Origin: Saturnia japonica
Lineage: Eukaryota > Arthropoda > Insecta > Lepidoptera > Saturniidae
Length of the DNA stretch: 64,000 bases
Direction: 5' to 3'
NCBI GenBank assembly: GCA_033032175.1
Contig: CM065331.1
Coordinates: 10,416,370 to 10,480,369 of the forward strand
Made by a program: the position numbers and the translations under genes
Notes under the pieces: generated by a model
The model's database searches: none
The model's input: only the letters and a program-made list of their open reading frames with translations
Told to the model about the DNA's origin: nothing
In this document: piece after piece, positions 36,401-47,732 of the stretch
How positions within the stretch are numbered: the stretch's first letter is position 1
Layout: every line of letters begins with the position of its first letter

Positions 36401-39400
36401 AACTTTAAAAAAAAAGTTTTCATCATTCCAAGGCCGAAAGATTGAATTTCTTTTTTGTTTGCGGGAAGAAAGATGCATATTTCAGACCCCTCACAATTAG
36501 TGACAGTTTATAATTTAGTCTTTTTTTGTTCTAACTTTCTTCCCGTTACCTATTCGAAATGACTAATTACCATGGTAACCGTGCAGTTGTTATTTCAAAC
36601 CCATATTATTATACACGCGGCAATAACTTATCATTTAATAATAATAAAATAAAATAATATTGATCTAAGAGTTGGCTGTAGCATTAGACTACTTTGCTGA
36701 TGATTTTCCACTTCCGACCGTGACAAACAAAAATGAAGACCCAAAATCTACTAGACCGAGTACACACACTGCCAACAGTGGACCGTCAGAAGCGAAAAAG
36801 AAAAAAAAATGTCGCTTAAAAGTGATGACAACATCTAAAATATCTTCAGAAATATTCCCGAAAATTCGAACATCAAATTTGAAAACTGCAAATTTGAGTT
36901 CCATTTTTATTATAATGGAGATAATGAAAATTAAAATATAATTATTAAATGACACATTTATAATACAGTATCATTTACTGTTTTAATTACTTATTTTATG
37001 TACATATTGCTATTTCCTGTTCAATATTCAATGTTTTTTTTTGGCGTCCGATAATAAATACTATTTATCTTACTAAAAAAATTCAATATTTAATTATCTC
37101 GAATATTAATAATAATATCTATTAAGTATAAGATAATGAAATCTATTTTTTTTTTGTTGATTTTTGACGTGTAAGTCATTACCTTCACAGATGCTGACCC
37201 ACCTGAACGTGTCCTGGTGTCAGTCGATAACCGATAACGGAGTGGAAGCACTGGCTCGGGGCTGTCCGAAGTTGAAAAGCTTCATTTGCCGAGGTATGTC
37301 TTAGTTATATCAGTTTTATTTCTTTAACCTTCAAAAAAATCTGCCATACGGAAAAAGTAGTGAAAACATTTAATGTGAAACATCTGATCCACCGGATCCG
37401 CTGTTGGCGTGGCGACGCACAGTTATTCAGGATTTCAAAAAAAGGGACACAGACATCGAAAGTTGGGGTTTTTACTTGTCGTTTAATATAGATAGATGTG
37501 TATGTCAGTACACGTACTGAGCCGCCTTTTCCCCTTATAGTTTTATTTTAAGGGTAGGTATGTAAAGAAAAACAATAATTTTGTTTTTAGGCTGCAAGAA
37601 TGTTAACGACAGAGCTGTGTCGTGCTTGGCCACTTACTGCCCAGACCTTGAGGTCCTCAACGTGCAGGGTTGCGAGGTAAGTAGCTTCTCGTCACGATTC
37701 TTATCCTTATGTGGAGGAGATACATAAATAATGAAGGCCACCCTACATGCAACGCCTAGGGAATTTACTATTTTCACTTTACGTTACATCACTACTCAGA
37801 AATAGCATTCCAGTTATTATCAGTTCTTTTTAATTGTCTTGATAAAAACATCTGCCTGTGTCAAATGTCCAACCATGGCACAAGTATATTCAATGTGGTG
37901 GAGTAACGTTATACCGTTATCGGAGTTATCATAAAGTTGTACCGCTAGACTGTTGTTCTGTCCTTCCCAATAGTCAATAACATGACCATGCTATCCTCTA
38001 CCACCATGCTGTGGTTTCATCACGTTGATTTCCTCACCGGAAGCTCGGACTCATTGCCGGGATTTGGACTCATTAACCAATAAGATCGAATATTTTATGC
38101 TGTTCTTCACGAAACACCAATAACAGCGCATGACGTCATTCGTGTGTCGAGCTTCATCGTGGCCCGAGAGCGAGCGCTTAACGCACTCGGCCGCGAAAGC
38201 GGGGCAACACACGCAAATCTGTTGAGAGGCCTCACGAACGTATTTATGCCACGGTTAATATAAATAATTTAAAATCATATTTTTCTCTTATATATTTTCT
38301 AGCTTTGTAAATCCATAATGATTAATAATTTACGCTTTTTTAAAGTCCGGTTGCCAATTGATCGATATTGCTTTGCGGTGAATATAGGATGTGGCGATGA
38401 ACTTTACACATGTCCCATCACTGTTAAAAGTAATAACAAATATGAACATGTCGACAGTCGATAACTGACGAGTCGATATCGAAGCTGGGCGGGTCGATGC
38501 GCAGGCTGTGCGTGTCCGGCTGCGTCCGGCTCACGGACGGCAGCCTGTCCGCGTTGGCCGCGCGCTGTCCGGACCTCGTCACACTCGAGCTGGCGCAGTG
38601 CGCACAACTCACTGACGCGGGCTTTCAAGCGCTCGCCAGGGTATTTATTATTTAATTTTTTATTACACTTAAAAGTACAATTGGAGGACTATATGCTAAA
38701 TGGCATTCTCTAACAGTCTTCCAAAGGAGCCAAAGAAGCAGATTGATGTCCTATGCAAATGTAAATAACGCCATTCGAGCTGTTACAAACCTACCCTGTT
38801 AACTAAGTTTGCTGTTTCAGCAATAGCACATTTCCAAATATTAAAAAAATGCTTTATGGCACTTTTCCATTGCCTTAATTATTTATATTTCTTTATGTTC
38901 ACTTAATTTCCAGTCTCCGCGAAGTTCAGGCGAGTTTTTTACAAATAAAGCCTAGAAGTCGTAAAGTAAAGTCGCAAAATGTTATCAAGTAGATCCATAA
39001 CAAATGTTAAGATTTCATTGGAATAATTGTGAGATCAGGTCAGTGTGTGCGAAGATAGTACGAGTGTAGTCTGTCACGATTATCCAAAGTCACCTAAATA
39101 TGTTTGACGCCGTGTCATCCACGGAGCGTTGGTGATGCTATAATCTAGGGATGTTGCGAATGTTCCGCATCCGCAAATGCGGAATATTCGTATTAATTTA
39201 GACATCTGCATCCGCATCAATCGATGCGGAGATTTTAAGGGTGAGAATGTATAAATTCAAAGCGCAAGCGAGTAAGTAACGACATTTGTAAAGAAAGTGG
39301 TTGGGACCAGTGTGCCGCGTACCTCGCACGTGATCGCTAATTGATCAATAGGAAGGCACACTTTAGTGACAAGATCCCATAGGTTTTGTTAATTTTGTTA

Positions 39401-42400
39401 TAGTAATCGACGTGATTTCCATTATGAATCAATTCGTTTGTTTGTTAACTGGGTTTATCCAAGTTGTTAGCGTGGTTGATGAATATTTCGATGTAAATAT
39501 TGAGTGAAAAAGCGAATAAAAATGTCGCTCCCAACAAAAAACACTATCTAGACTTATTTTACATTAAACGATTTGAATGAAATTTCACTTAATTGGTGGA
39601 AAGTTAATCATGTTTAACTTAAAACTCTCTCACGCAGATATTTATCATCTCCACTATCGAATACACTTAGGAACATGATAGAGACTGCAATATAATTATT
39701 TATTGAATATTATTTACCAATTTTTAGTTTAATTATTAAATAATGTTTTTTTCTATAAAATTCTAAACTCAAAATGCTAATAAGTAATACTAAAAACGGT
39801 ATTAGTGTGTTTTCAAAATATGATTAATTAAATATTAAAATTAAATCAATTTTCATTTATTTATGTACATATGTATTTAAAATTAAAATATGTTTAAAAA
39901 AATGTGAAATCTGCATCCGCGGACGTCTAAATTATTGCATCCGCAACAACCGTGCTATAAACGCCGCGTTGCTGTTCTCTAAAGTCCACTTTCCGCATTC
40001 CCGCCGGGTACCGAGATATTGAGACCGTGTTATACCCTCTACACTTGGTATAAGAAAATTTATGAATAGTATTACTGTATTATTACAGAGTTGCAGAATG
40101 CTAGAGAGAATGGACTTAGAGGAATGTGTTCTCATAACGGACGCGACGCTTGTCCACCTTTCTATGGGGTGTCCGAGGCTTGAGAAACTGGTAAGTCCTA
40201 ATAATTATTATGTTCTTTTTTTAAATCATATTATTATTTATACTCTATACAATGATCTTTGCGGATTCTTGTATAATGTTTTTCTTACTACAAGCAGCGT
40301 TACTATCTATGTTACATTTATCGAATTGATCGAACGCCTTATTTATTAGTTTCTTTTTTAATTTGAAAAAAAAAAAAAATATTTACGAACTTTTTACATT
40401 TTGACTCGAGCAACACGCAATGAAGAATGAAAGAATTAATCTTGTTGTTTGTCATCACGCATTTAATAGTTCAAGTGTTTCAGGTCGCGATCTCAGTTGT
40501 TGTTACAGTTTATTTTCGATATTTCATTTCTACAACTTACACATTCCTCAATAGATTGAAAGCATAATTGTACTATCGATTATATTTATCTCTAAACAAG
40601 AATCGATTTTCGAATTATCAACTATCAATTTAAGTTATGCTACACTTTTAAAAATAAACATTTGTTACCTATAATCCGTTGTATAGAATCATACGATGCG
40701 TGTGTTGTGTAGGGGCAAAATATCGCTTGTAACTACAAATAACTCTTTTACTTATTCGATTCAAATAAGTATTTATTAAAATAACTATCTGTGCCCGTGG
40801 CTTCGCTCATGTGGACTACAAAATGCCCGCGCAAATTCTCTCGGCTATTTTAAAGACAAAAATGCTTATTATGGGTGTCTCTTAGAAGATAGATATATAC
40901 TCTCTCTGACTTTTTTGTAGGTCTTTTTAATGTCTACAATTATATAGTACATTACTTTGCTATATCTCTTATGGTTTACTCAGGGTAAGCCAGTTAAACG
41001 CCTGAATTGTTTCACCATGACCAGCTTTTTTTTTCATTTGCGCTTTAAAATCGGTCTAACCGTTTCGTAGATTACCCGGTACAAACAGACAGACAGACAG
41101 ACAAAAACGATGTTTTAACACTAAACTATTGACTCTTAAACTTATACAGTGCGTAACACATACAAAAACTAAAGTATACTCGAAGTTAATTTATTGCTTC
41201 CACTGAGGCCTCTTTGCTCGAACAACATTTGACATGTGTCATGCAAGCCTTCTTAGAGTGAACCGAGTATAACTACTAAAGAAGATTAGTTATATGAAAT
41301 TAATTTACAGACCTTATCACACTGTGAACTGATAACGGATTACGGGATAAAGCAGTTGTCAATGTCGCCATGTGCTGCGGAACATCTCACCGTGCTTGGT
41401 AAGTAATATGGCTGGTGGATAAATTTTATTTTATTGTCTTCTCTATATTGGATAATTTTTATTTTGAAGTGAAAACTTATTTAGCATCGTTGTGATTTGA
41501 AGTTGGTGAAATAGAAAAACGAATGAAACGAAAAAGCGAAAGTGACAGTAAAAAGAGACAGACACATCAATTCATAAGATTTAAGGTGGGAGTAAATGAG
41601 ATAGGAAAGTTTTAGGTAATGGTAAAATGGTATAAAAGAGGCTTGTTGCCACGCATTAATAAACTTTATTACCTCACCAAAAAGGCACGAAACAAAAACT
41701 TTTTAGATAACACTTATGACATTCTGTTACTGATTGATATTGTGTTAGGTTACCATGGGTATTTCAAATGTGCATTAATTGAAAATGATACTGTGAATGA
41801 AGATTGTGAGTACTTGTATGTACATTTTCATAAACTTTAAATTAGTGTGTATTTGATTATTTTCTAAATAAAAAAAACATAGATGTCAAGGTTTCACTTC
41901 TACCACGTGTGAATTGCACACAAAATTTTATTTTACTCTACGCTACATTTCCTAATTTATTTTTTTTACACAAAAAACCTAAATCTTCCTAGTTTTGTAA
42001 ACATTTGAAAAACATTGTGATGGAGTTGTGTACGTTTTTAACGGACGTCAAACCCAACAGGTAGCAACAGCTCAGGTATCATTCTACTATTTTCAACCCC
42101 TCAGGCGATGAACTTTAAATAATTCTTTCTAAGTGCTTATAAACCCGCCGCACATTCGGACACTTTTTTTACGAAACTGCACGGATGTGGCATTGAAAAA
42201 ACGCGTTTGTATCTGTATTTACTGACACAAGCTGTTTACCGGACTAGTAAAGAGAGGTAGGGCACAAAGAAAATTCTTACTTAGATCAGTCCAACTAGTA
42301 GAATACCTTCACCCTACAGAAGTTCGCAGATTATGCCAGTAATCTCTTCCCACTGAATATAACCAACCGCAATCGCTTATAAGTTTACGTAGTAGACTTA

Positions 42401-43871
42401 GTAAGACTATTTAATGTTTTATTTTTAAGTTCTGTAGACCTTCCTGATCGCGTTACCGATTTGCCGGATAATAACTTCAAGAATCTTGTTAAGCAAGTTT
42501 TATTGTCGAAATGGATGTCTGGAAGTGATTCTTTCTCCGTACATCCACTAAAAATGATAATAACTGTAAACAATATTAAATACTGTAGATAAACTAATTT
42601 AAAAAAAATGTTGATAAACCCGATCGAATTAATTGCCGGCATTTTTCGATAACCTTCATAACCTACCTGTCGACTAAAGCGGAAGTGCAAAATTTCGAGC
42701 AATAGAATTGCATAAAAATTTAGTGATGCGATTTTTAGGCGGAGATTGCGCAGTTTCGCTCCGCTTCAGTGGACAGGCAATCTTAGTGCCTAAATTCAAT
42801 AAAATAGTTTTGATTTCCTAAGCGTCCCATACAAGTTTATACAATGTATACAACACTAAAGCATAAATATAGTTTCTCATTATTCGATGAAATTACAAGG
42901 ATCAGCCCGTAACTTTATGTTGTTCTAGGTTTGGACAACTGCCCGCTGGTGACCGACGGTGCCCTGGAGCATCTTATCTCTTGTCATAATCTGCAGCTGA
43001 TTGAGTTGTACGATTGCCAGATGGTCACCAGAAACGCCATTAGGAAATTAAGGGTAATATGACTGATATTCTCACCCTGAAACTGCATTTAATAAAAGAA
43101 TTATGTAGATTTGAACGTTATGCTCCTCTCCGTGCAATTTTTCCTCTCTCTGTATCTTCCTAGAATATTATATACGAGTGTATGTGTGATATTCGACCAA
43201 AACAGCATCGTTCGCTGCCGGTTGCGTAACCCTTCCTCAGGTGGCTATCGAATCACAAAGCATTGCAGTTCGGGCGGGGCTCCTCAAGGTGGTCTCGGGA
43301 AATAAGCGCGCGTTCAGTAGCTAAATGATTTATCAGTTATTTTGTATGGTGGATATACAGTAAAATTTGGGCACAACTCTGAAACTATGAGATGTAGAAA
43401 TGTGATCTAAAGAACCGTTATCGATTTTAAAGATAAAAAAACTGCAATCATAGATTTAAAAAAAAACTTATTCACAAGTCGGGAATAATAATTTAAAGAA
43501 AAAAAGTTATGTCATTTTATTACGTTAATTGATAGTGTAGATTGTAAGGAATAAATGTTGCAAGGAAACCCTGTACCTAAATTTCAAAGAAAATGCTGAA
43601 TTTAATTATTTTGATTTAAAATGTTAAAAATAAGCCATTTTCTTGAATACAATAGTAATCATTGAATCAATTAGTAACCTCGTTCAAACCTCGCGTCAGC
43701 TCTTTTTCTTCACGTTTTCCAACGGCATATAATGTGTTGAACGCTGCCCGTCTCTGTTCACAGAACCACCTGCCAAATATAAAAGTGCACGCTTACTTCG
43801 CGCCCGTGACTCCGCCCGCCGCCGGCGGAGCAGTCAGACAGCGCTATTGCAGATGCTGCACCATCATATGA
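30427..43871 (+). CDS. FBXL20: F-box/LRR protein, FBXL20/FBXL2 family (13 exons, 431 aa)
   Basis: Coding exons are 30427-30456, 32887-33000, 33681-33764, 34194-34301, 34983-35081, 36179-36245, 37191-37293, 37591-37676, 38458-38640, 40089-40190, 41311-41398, 42929-43053 and 43764-43871. All have AG acceptors and GT donors and agree in phase except exon 6. The total is 431 residues against about 436 for vertebrate FBXL20. Residues 22-71 form the F-box (KKLPKELILRILSYLD, then LWNVLALDGSNWQRIDLF), which binds Skp1 in an SCF ubiquitin ligase. Residues ~80-400 form about 11 Cys-type leucine-rich repeats that should recognise the substrate. The C-terminus VHAYFAPVTPP...CRCCTII ends in a CaaX box with upstream Cys, so prenylation and membrane attachment are expected as in FBXL2/FBXL20. 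In vertebrates FBXL20 (Scrapper) acts on synaptic RIM1; the insect substrate is unknown. Assignment between FBXL2 and FBXL20 is by family resemblance. Confidence 0.93.
31690..32095 (-). pseudogene. Decayed LINE RT remnant in FBXL20-like intron 1
   Basis: On the minus strand, about 32010-31930 reads HNVNTRNRDKL, the H-x-Y/N-TRN motif of CR1/Jockey-type RT C-termini also present at 23947-24177. Downstream (31780-31744) is the shared 3' segment that recurs inverted at about 42500-42540. Many stops; dead. Confidence 0.65.
33158..33595. mobile_element. MITE with imperfect ~22-bp TIRs in FBXL20-like intron 2
   Basis: ACAGGGTGGATAAAACGAAT at the left end and the reverse complement ACAGGCTGGAAAAAACGAAA at the right end bound a ~438-bp element, inside TATATA sequence on both sides that may include a TA-rich target duplication. 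It has no coding capacity. The superfamily is not determined. Confidence 0.65.
34345..34705. repeat. Degenerate minisatellite in FBXL20-like intron 4
   Basis: About eight diverged units of the type TTCCACCTATTGACTTATAC-ACAAAG, 26-31 bases each: AACCTATTGACTTA, CCATCTTTTGACCTATA, CTACCTGTTGACTTATA, CCACCTATTGGTAAA, CACCAATTGAATTATA, CCACCTTTTGACTTTTA, CCACCTACTGATTAATA, CCATCTATTA. A 109-bp MITE (34375-34483) interrupts it after the first unit. Confidence 0.7.
34375..34483. mobile_element. 109-bp MITE with perfect 16-bp TIRs
   Basis: TACTACACTATGCCGG (34375-34390) is perfectly inverted at 34468-34483 (CCGGCATAGTGTAGTA). The tips contain TA and the interior is non-coding. It lies within the intron 4 minisatellite. 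Confidence 0.8.
34840..34945 (-). mobile_element. tRNA-derived SINE, 40 bases before FBXL20-like exon 5
   Basis: The minus strand reads TGGCTCAGTTGGTAGC (A box TGGCTCAGTTGG) and, 30 bases later, GAGTTCGAATCCC (B box). This is the head of a tRNA-related SINE; the body continues toward lower coordinates (CCCAGAGATTTCGGTGAAGG). It is not a tRNA gene because the cloverleaf stems do not close. A degraded copy of the same body lies near 38015-38070. Confidence 0.75.
35262..35805 (+). repeat. ~540-bp interspersed repeat, CTGTGCCCCGCGG family
   Basis: Starts TACTAGCTGTGCCCCGCGGT and includes TTATTGTGGCTTATGTATAA, GACTTCCGACTTATGTAACA and CTATACTATTCCTTGTGAGT. The whole length is found inverted at 62285-62805. 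A second related tail (CCGACTGGGAGC to TTCTAGAAATTAGCG) follows at 35865-36035. Function and class unassigned; the same terminus recurs at least six times here. Confidence 0.75.
36179..36245 (+). CDS. FBXL20: FBXL20-like exon 6, one base out of frame
   Basis: The exon encodes INLDSCPSISDISLKALSDG and CP, a clear LRR matching the vertebrate DLASCTSITNMSLKALSEGC. The exon as bounded by TTTTCAG|GATAAAC and CCG|GTGAGA is 67 bases, although exon 5 ends and exon 7 begins in phase 0. One extra G sits right at the acceptor. No alternative AG or GT nearby restores the phase. An assembly or sequencing indel is the simplest reading; a real frameshift allele is the alternative. Confidence 0.8.
36246..37190. 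other. FBXL20-like intron 6; no separate gene
   Basis: AT-rich. An open frame at 36672-36941 (MAVALDYFADDFPLP...) has low-complexity Lys and no family match I can recognise; I do not call it a gene. Confidence 0.4.
38010..38205 (-). repeat. SINE body fragment and LINE 3' fragment in intron 8
   Basis: About 38015-38070 (CCTCACCGGAAGCTCGGACTC) resembles the SINE body at 34835-34880. About 38163-38200 (GAGCGCTTAACGCACTCGGC, CGCGAAAG) resembles the 3' region of the minus-strand LINE at 21330-21365. Both are short and diverged. Confidence 0.45.
39144..39952. mobile_element. Non-autonomous hAT-like element with 8-bp TSD, intron 9
   Basis: TGCTATAA occurs exactly at 39136-39143 and 39953-39960, bounding 809 bases. 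The ends are imperfect inverted repeats (left TCTAGGGATGTTGCGAATG; right read inverted CGGTTGTTGCGGATGC), and the subterminal ATTTAGAC and GCATCCGC motifs occur near both ends in opposite orientation. An 8-bp target duplication and a TAGGGATG end fit the hAT superfamily. No transposase remains. Confidence 0.75.
40785..41125 (+). repeat. CTGTGCCCGTGG-family interspersed repeat, intron 10
   Basis: Begins CTATCTGTGCCCGTGGCTTC, continues with AAATGCCCGCG, and ends with ATCGGTCTAACCGTTTCGTA and a (CAGA)n tail followed by AAAAACGATG. This head and tail arrangement is very common in Lepidoptera. Class unassigned (SINE or RTE-type). Confidence 0.65.
41399..42428. other. FBXL20-like intron 11, left part; no gene supported
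   Basis: An open frame of 73 codons (41619-41840) has no recognised motif. The rest is AT-rich non-coding DNA. Confidence 0.35.
42429..42605 (+). pseudogene. LINE C-terminal and 3' fragment in intron 11
   Basis: About 42438-42540 reads LPDRVTDLPDNNFKNLVKQV and LLSKWMSGSDSFSVH, which matches the end of CR1/Jockey-type LINE proteins (LP..I..L....FK..VK..L). The following segment is the inverse of 31744-31780. Short and dead. Confidence 0.6.
43376..43650 (+). repeat. Unassigned dispersed repeat in intron 12
   Basis: AACTCTGAAACTATGAGATG and CGATTTTAAAGATAAAAAAA resemble 11380-11485, next to the satellite. No ends or coding sequence identified. Confidence 0.45.
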
Positions 43872-46800
43872 ACGAGATATCTGCTCATCGCCTGGATTCA
43901 TCTGTCACCATGCCATCATCGCTCAGGATGTTATTTCCGCTTCCATACGATGGTACTAGATTAAATAACTAACCCGCATGTATACCAGACCATGTAAAGA
44001 AGGCTTAAAGGTATTTTCATTCCAATATACCATTACAAGGTTTAAGTCATAGACCACTGACGACTAGACGTGGATATTTACAACATGCATTTTTTTTTTA
44101 ATACAACTATAGTGGTAAACAAGCTTACGGTCCGCTTGATTGTAAGACGCTACCGTAATCCGTAAATTTTACACTCGGCGGAATGGTCGATCATCCCATG
44201 TCTAGTTTTTAATAATCTGTGCTTTAAATTAGCTATGAAATTTGTGATAATATAACTTCATCGCAACGGGTTGAGTGTAGAAAATTTTACAGATATTTCA
44301 TCCCGTGGAGGACTTGTTAGAAAATTATACATAGTTGATAAATGGCCATGGTTGGCTCCGGTGGTCTGGTAGTGGACGTTTTTGGAAGAGGAAGCTGGTT
44401 GTTTTGGTATGAGTTGGTAGTCTACTGACCAAGTTGGTAGTTACAGTCTGCTTTAAAACTATATTGACCATGATTGTAGTTTTGATTACATGAAATGTAA
44501 TATGTAATTTTTGTTTGGTATACATTATATGTATGTATTTTTAGTAGATGTAAGATATATTTGGGTAAAAATATTTTGACCTCGTTTGGACATGGCGTGA
44601 TAGTACCCCATTTCTTGGGTAAATTTTTTGTGAAACCTACACCAAAAACTGTACAGTCCTTTTTGTTCTATACATACTTAACGAATGCAGTTGACAGTAC
44701 ATTTAAAAATGAAAGTTAATATTTTTATAATATTGGTCTATTGATAAATGGCCTAAAAGAATACAAATGTGGGAAAAATTATTGATTATTTATTTTATTG
44801 TTCTTTTAGAAAAAAAAAACTTTTTATCTGTGAATCATCCCATACAGTAAATTGACGTCGTTGTCCCATGAATATAAACAGTTGAGTTTTATCTTATGTT
44901 AAGTGACTCTAACATTAATCTCAATCATCTACAACCTAAGCGTTGAAATAGTGTCTTTAAAATTATATGAGCTGAAGAAATTCTACTAAATAATACACCC
45001 TTTAAACCTCAGTTTTTTTATTATGAAATAATGACCTTAGACTGCGTTATTTTTATATTATTTTTTAATATTAACGGGTTATAGTTTCGACTTATAAAAC
45101 TAGTTTCTGAAAGTTGTCTACTCCCGGATTACATGCGTATTTTGTTTGTTCTGTTTCTATTTTATTTCAATAGCGCAATCCAGGTACTTCTATATTTGTA
45201 TAATATTGTATCGTAATTTATGTACACCGCCATCTATTGTCGTTTGTTATAAACTCTCGCATATGTTACTATACAGTGAGTTTTTAATACCACGGAGTAA
45301 AATGACACTTCATGTATAATGTGGCTAGTTAATTGGATTTTAAAAATAGTGATGTCCACCAATCCGAATTAATCATACAACTGTACGATATATTATTCGT
45401 TAAAGATGTTTTGAAAAAACTTTGAACTCTCCAAAGTCGAAGTCCGAATAAGGTAGACGTAATCGCGTCTCTCGTGAGCCGACCAAAGCGTTTTTTTTTT
45501 GTAAGCAGTTCACCATATGTACTATAGTTTTGTGAATCGTGTAATGTCGAGAAACTATTTCGATTTATGAATAAAAACCCTCAATTCAATATATAAAATT
45601 TTACGATTAAAGTAATAGAAAGAAACAAGAGGCATACTAGCAAAATCTCTATATAACTTGCTAAGCGACCTTGACCTGTCGAGAACTGCAATAAGTACTG
45701 TTTTAGAACGGGTGTTTAAAGCAGCATTAACAGGCTCTTACCAAATCTGGCTTGGCAGGGAGGGTATCGCGGGCAGTCAAGGTGAGCGCTGATGTGCATC
45801 ATAAGGGGGTCACTTCTTAAACCTACACCTGAGTTGCAAATCCCGGAGGCTGCTCGTGTTCCCTCCGTCTGCCACATGATGGACCCGGCACCCGCACGCT
45901 GAATCCATGGAATGCTATGATGTTTGTCTCGTCTCCCTTTTTGAATTGTAGTTTAATTTGATTCTCTAGTAAGTCACTACACTTTAATTTCAACAAAAAT
46001 ATATTCGAAATACCAACGTTGTAACGTTTTAATATTTATAATGATGTCATACAGGAACAGGCACTATTAAGGCGACTTCGTTTTTGTGAATTTGTAGAAC
46101 AGATAAAAAATATCGATGATTTTAAATTAAACATAAAATTAATTTGGAATTTCATTAATTGTAATAAACATATTTCGATAGCTTAAGATGTTTATGTATT
46201 TGTACATTTCTTGGTAAACATTGTAAAATACCCCATTGAAACGTAAAATATACGGTAGTACTACACTACAAAAATGAATGTGGCAACATTATTTGCAAGT
46301 TTCACTTTAAAGTTTGTCAGTTTACTTTGTGGTATTAAAAACACACTATAAATTTAAAAATATTAGATCAATGACTATTACGGAATGATAAATGTTCTAA
46401 CTTTTTAGCATTAACTATGATATTCGATTAAAAGTACTAATATAGTTGCATACTGTGTTCAAATAAGTAAGTGATTTATTCTAAACATGTCCAATAAAAT
46501 ATAATTAACACTTTTCGATTTATTTTTCTTCTGTAACACCGGTCTATTAAAGTCAAACTAATAGGCAAGGCAACCAACAAAGACATAATGCCGATTTGCC
46601 GAAACCTCAAGAACATTCCTCAAGCGGTCAGGTTTACTCACGATGTTATTCTTCACCGTCAGCCAAGTGTTAGGATTGTTTTTTTGGACGTGACAATGTC
46701 TTATAATTCGATGGAGCCGGCTGTACGCACGAAAAAACATGACTCGTGCGGCGTTACCTCGCTCTGAGGCGTTCCATTTAAGGCTTGAAGTGCAAGCGAG

Positions 46801-47338
46801 AGCGCGGAACGAGCGACAAAGAGGCACAATCGGCCTCCGCGTTCGACATCTGTCTCTCTCCTACTTGAGTGAGCGATGCGTCCGCGTGGACAGGTGCTAT
46901 ACAATAATACATTTACATGTTTTCGTCAAGTATGAAGTGCAGTGAAAAGTGAATGTGGTGTTAATTGTTTATAGCAACGATAATTGCGGCGATAAAGGTA
47001 ATGATTCTTTCGATATTAAATATATGTTCAGTGATATATTGTCGAATATTCGTGCTTTCATCATTAAAATAAATAGCATCGGTCCGCTAGTGCAGCGATT
47101 GTAGGTTATGCTATAATTGTCAAAACTATAAATAAAATTAAAATTTTCTTTTGAAAAATGATACCATTCCATCAGTATGTTTCTTATGATGGTAAGCACA
47201 GTACAATTAAAAAAACAACGGCGGCCACCGAGAGATCTTAATCGCAAAATAAACACATTGGCTAGGAGATGATTCCACACTTATACGGTTCGACAAAGAT
47301 AAGACATAGGAAATTTTTAGTTCGTGCCGAGATAGAGG
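43872..47338. other. FBXL20-like 3' UTR and intergenic DNA
   Basis: No gene. Candidate poly(A) signals for the + strand gene are AATAAA near 45570 and 46494; neither can be chosen. A repeat at 44690-44830 (TAATATTGGTCTATTGATAA, TGGCCTAAAAGAATACAAAT) recurs at 55676-55800. GC-richer blocks at 45745-45910 and 46690-46890 are probably repeat-derived or a promoter; no protein is recognised. Confidence 0.4.
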
Positions 47339-47527
47339 TTACCGTAAAATTGTGATACTGAAGTCCAGCTCGTGTTGTTCTGTTGGGGAAGAGAAGGTCG
47401 GATATAGGTAGAACAGCTGTTCAGAACACTCTCCACGATACAGACGGTAGAACACGCTCAGCGAGGCGATGTTCCTAGGCAGCTGAAGCGGCTCGATGTT
47501 TTTGGTATCGTAAAATGAAACGACCAT
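47339..47527 (-). pseudogene. LINE protein C-terminal fragment
   Basis: The frame reads EPLQLPRNIASLSVFYRLYR then GECSEQLFYLYP, closely resembling the R-R-VA-L-FYR-YHGECSEELF--IP motif near the C-terminus of many insect non-LTR retrotransposon proteins. Both ends are truncated. Confidence 0.7.
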
Positions 47528-47631
47528 TTTTATTATTGTATAGTTTATAGAAATGTAAAGGTGTTTAATTAGTGTTTCTTGTTCATCTTTGATTACAGAT
47601 TATTGTGTCGAAGATAGAATTAGCTTAACGC

Positions 47632-47637
47632 TTTATT
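47632..47637 (-). terminator. Candidate poly(A) signal of the large repeat-protein gene
   Basis: AATAAA on the minus strand, about 95 bases past the TAA stop at 47733-47735. Confidence 0.5.
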
Positions 47638-47732
47638 ACTCCAAAACCCATGGGCTCATAGTCCGATGGCTGTAGTATCTTAGTTCAGAATTGTAATTCA
47701 ATTCCTTTTTCAGTCTACACAACAATCATAAT

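Noticed and set aside
41619..41840. 73-codon frame in FBXL20-like intron 11
   Set aside because: No family resemblance, AT-rich context, no splice or promoter support.
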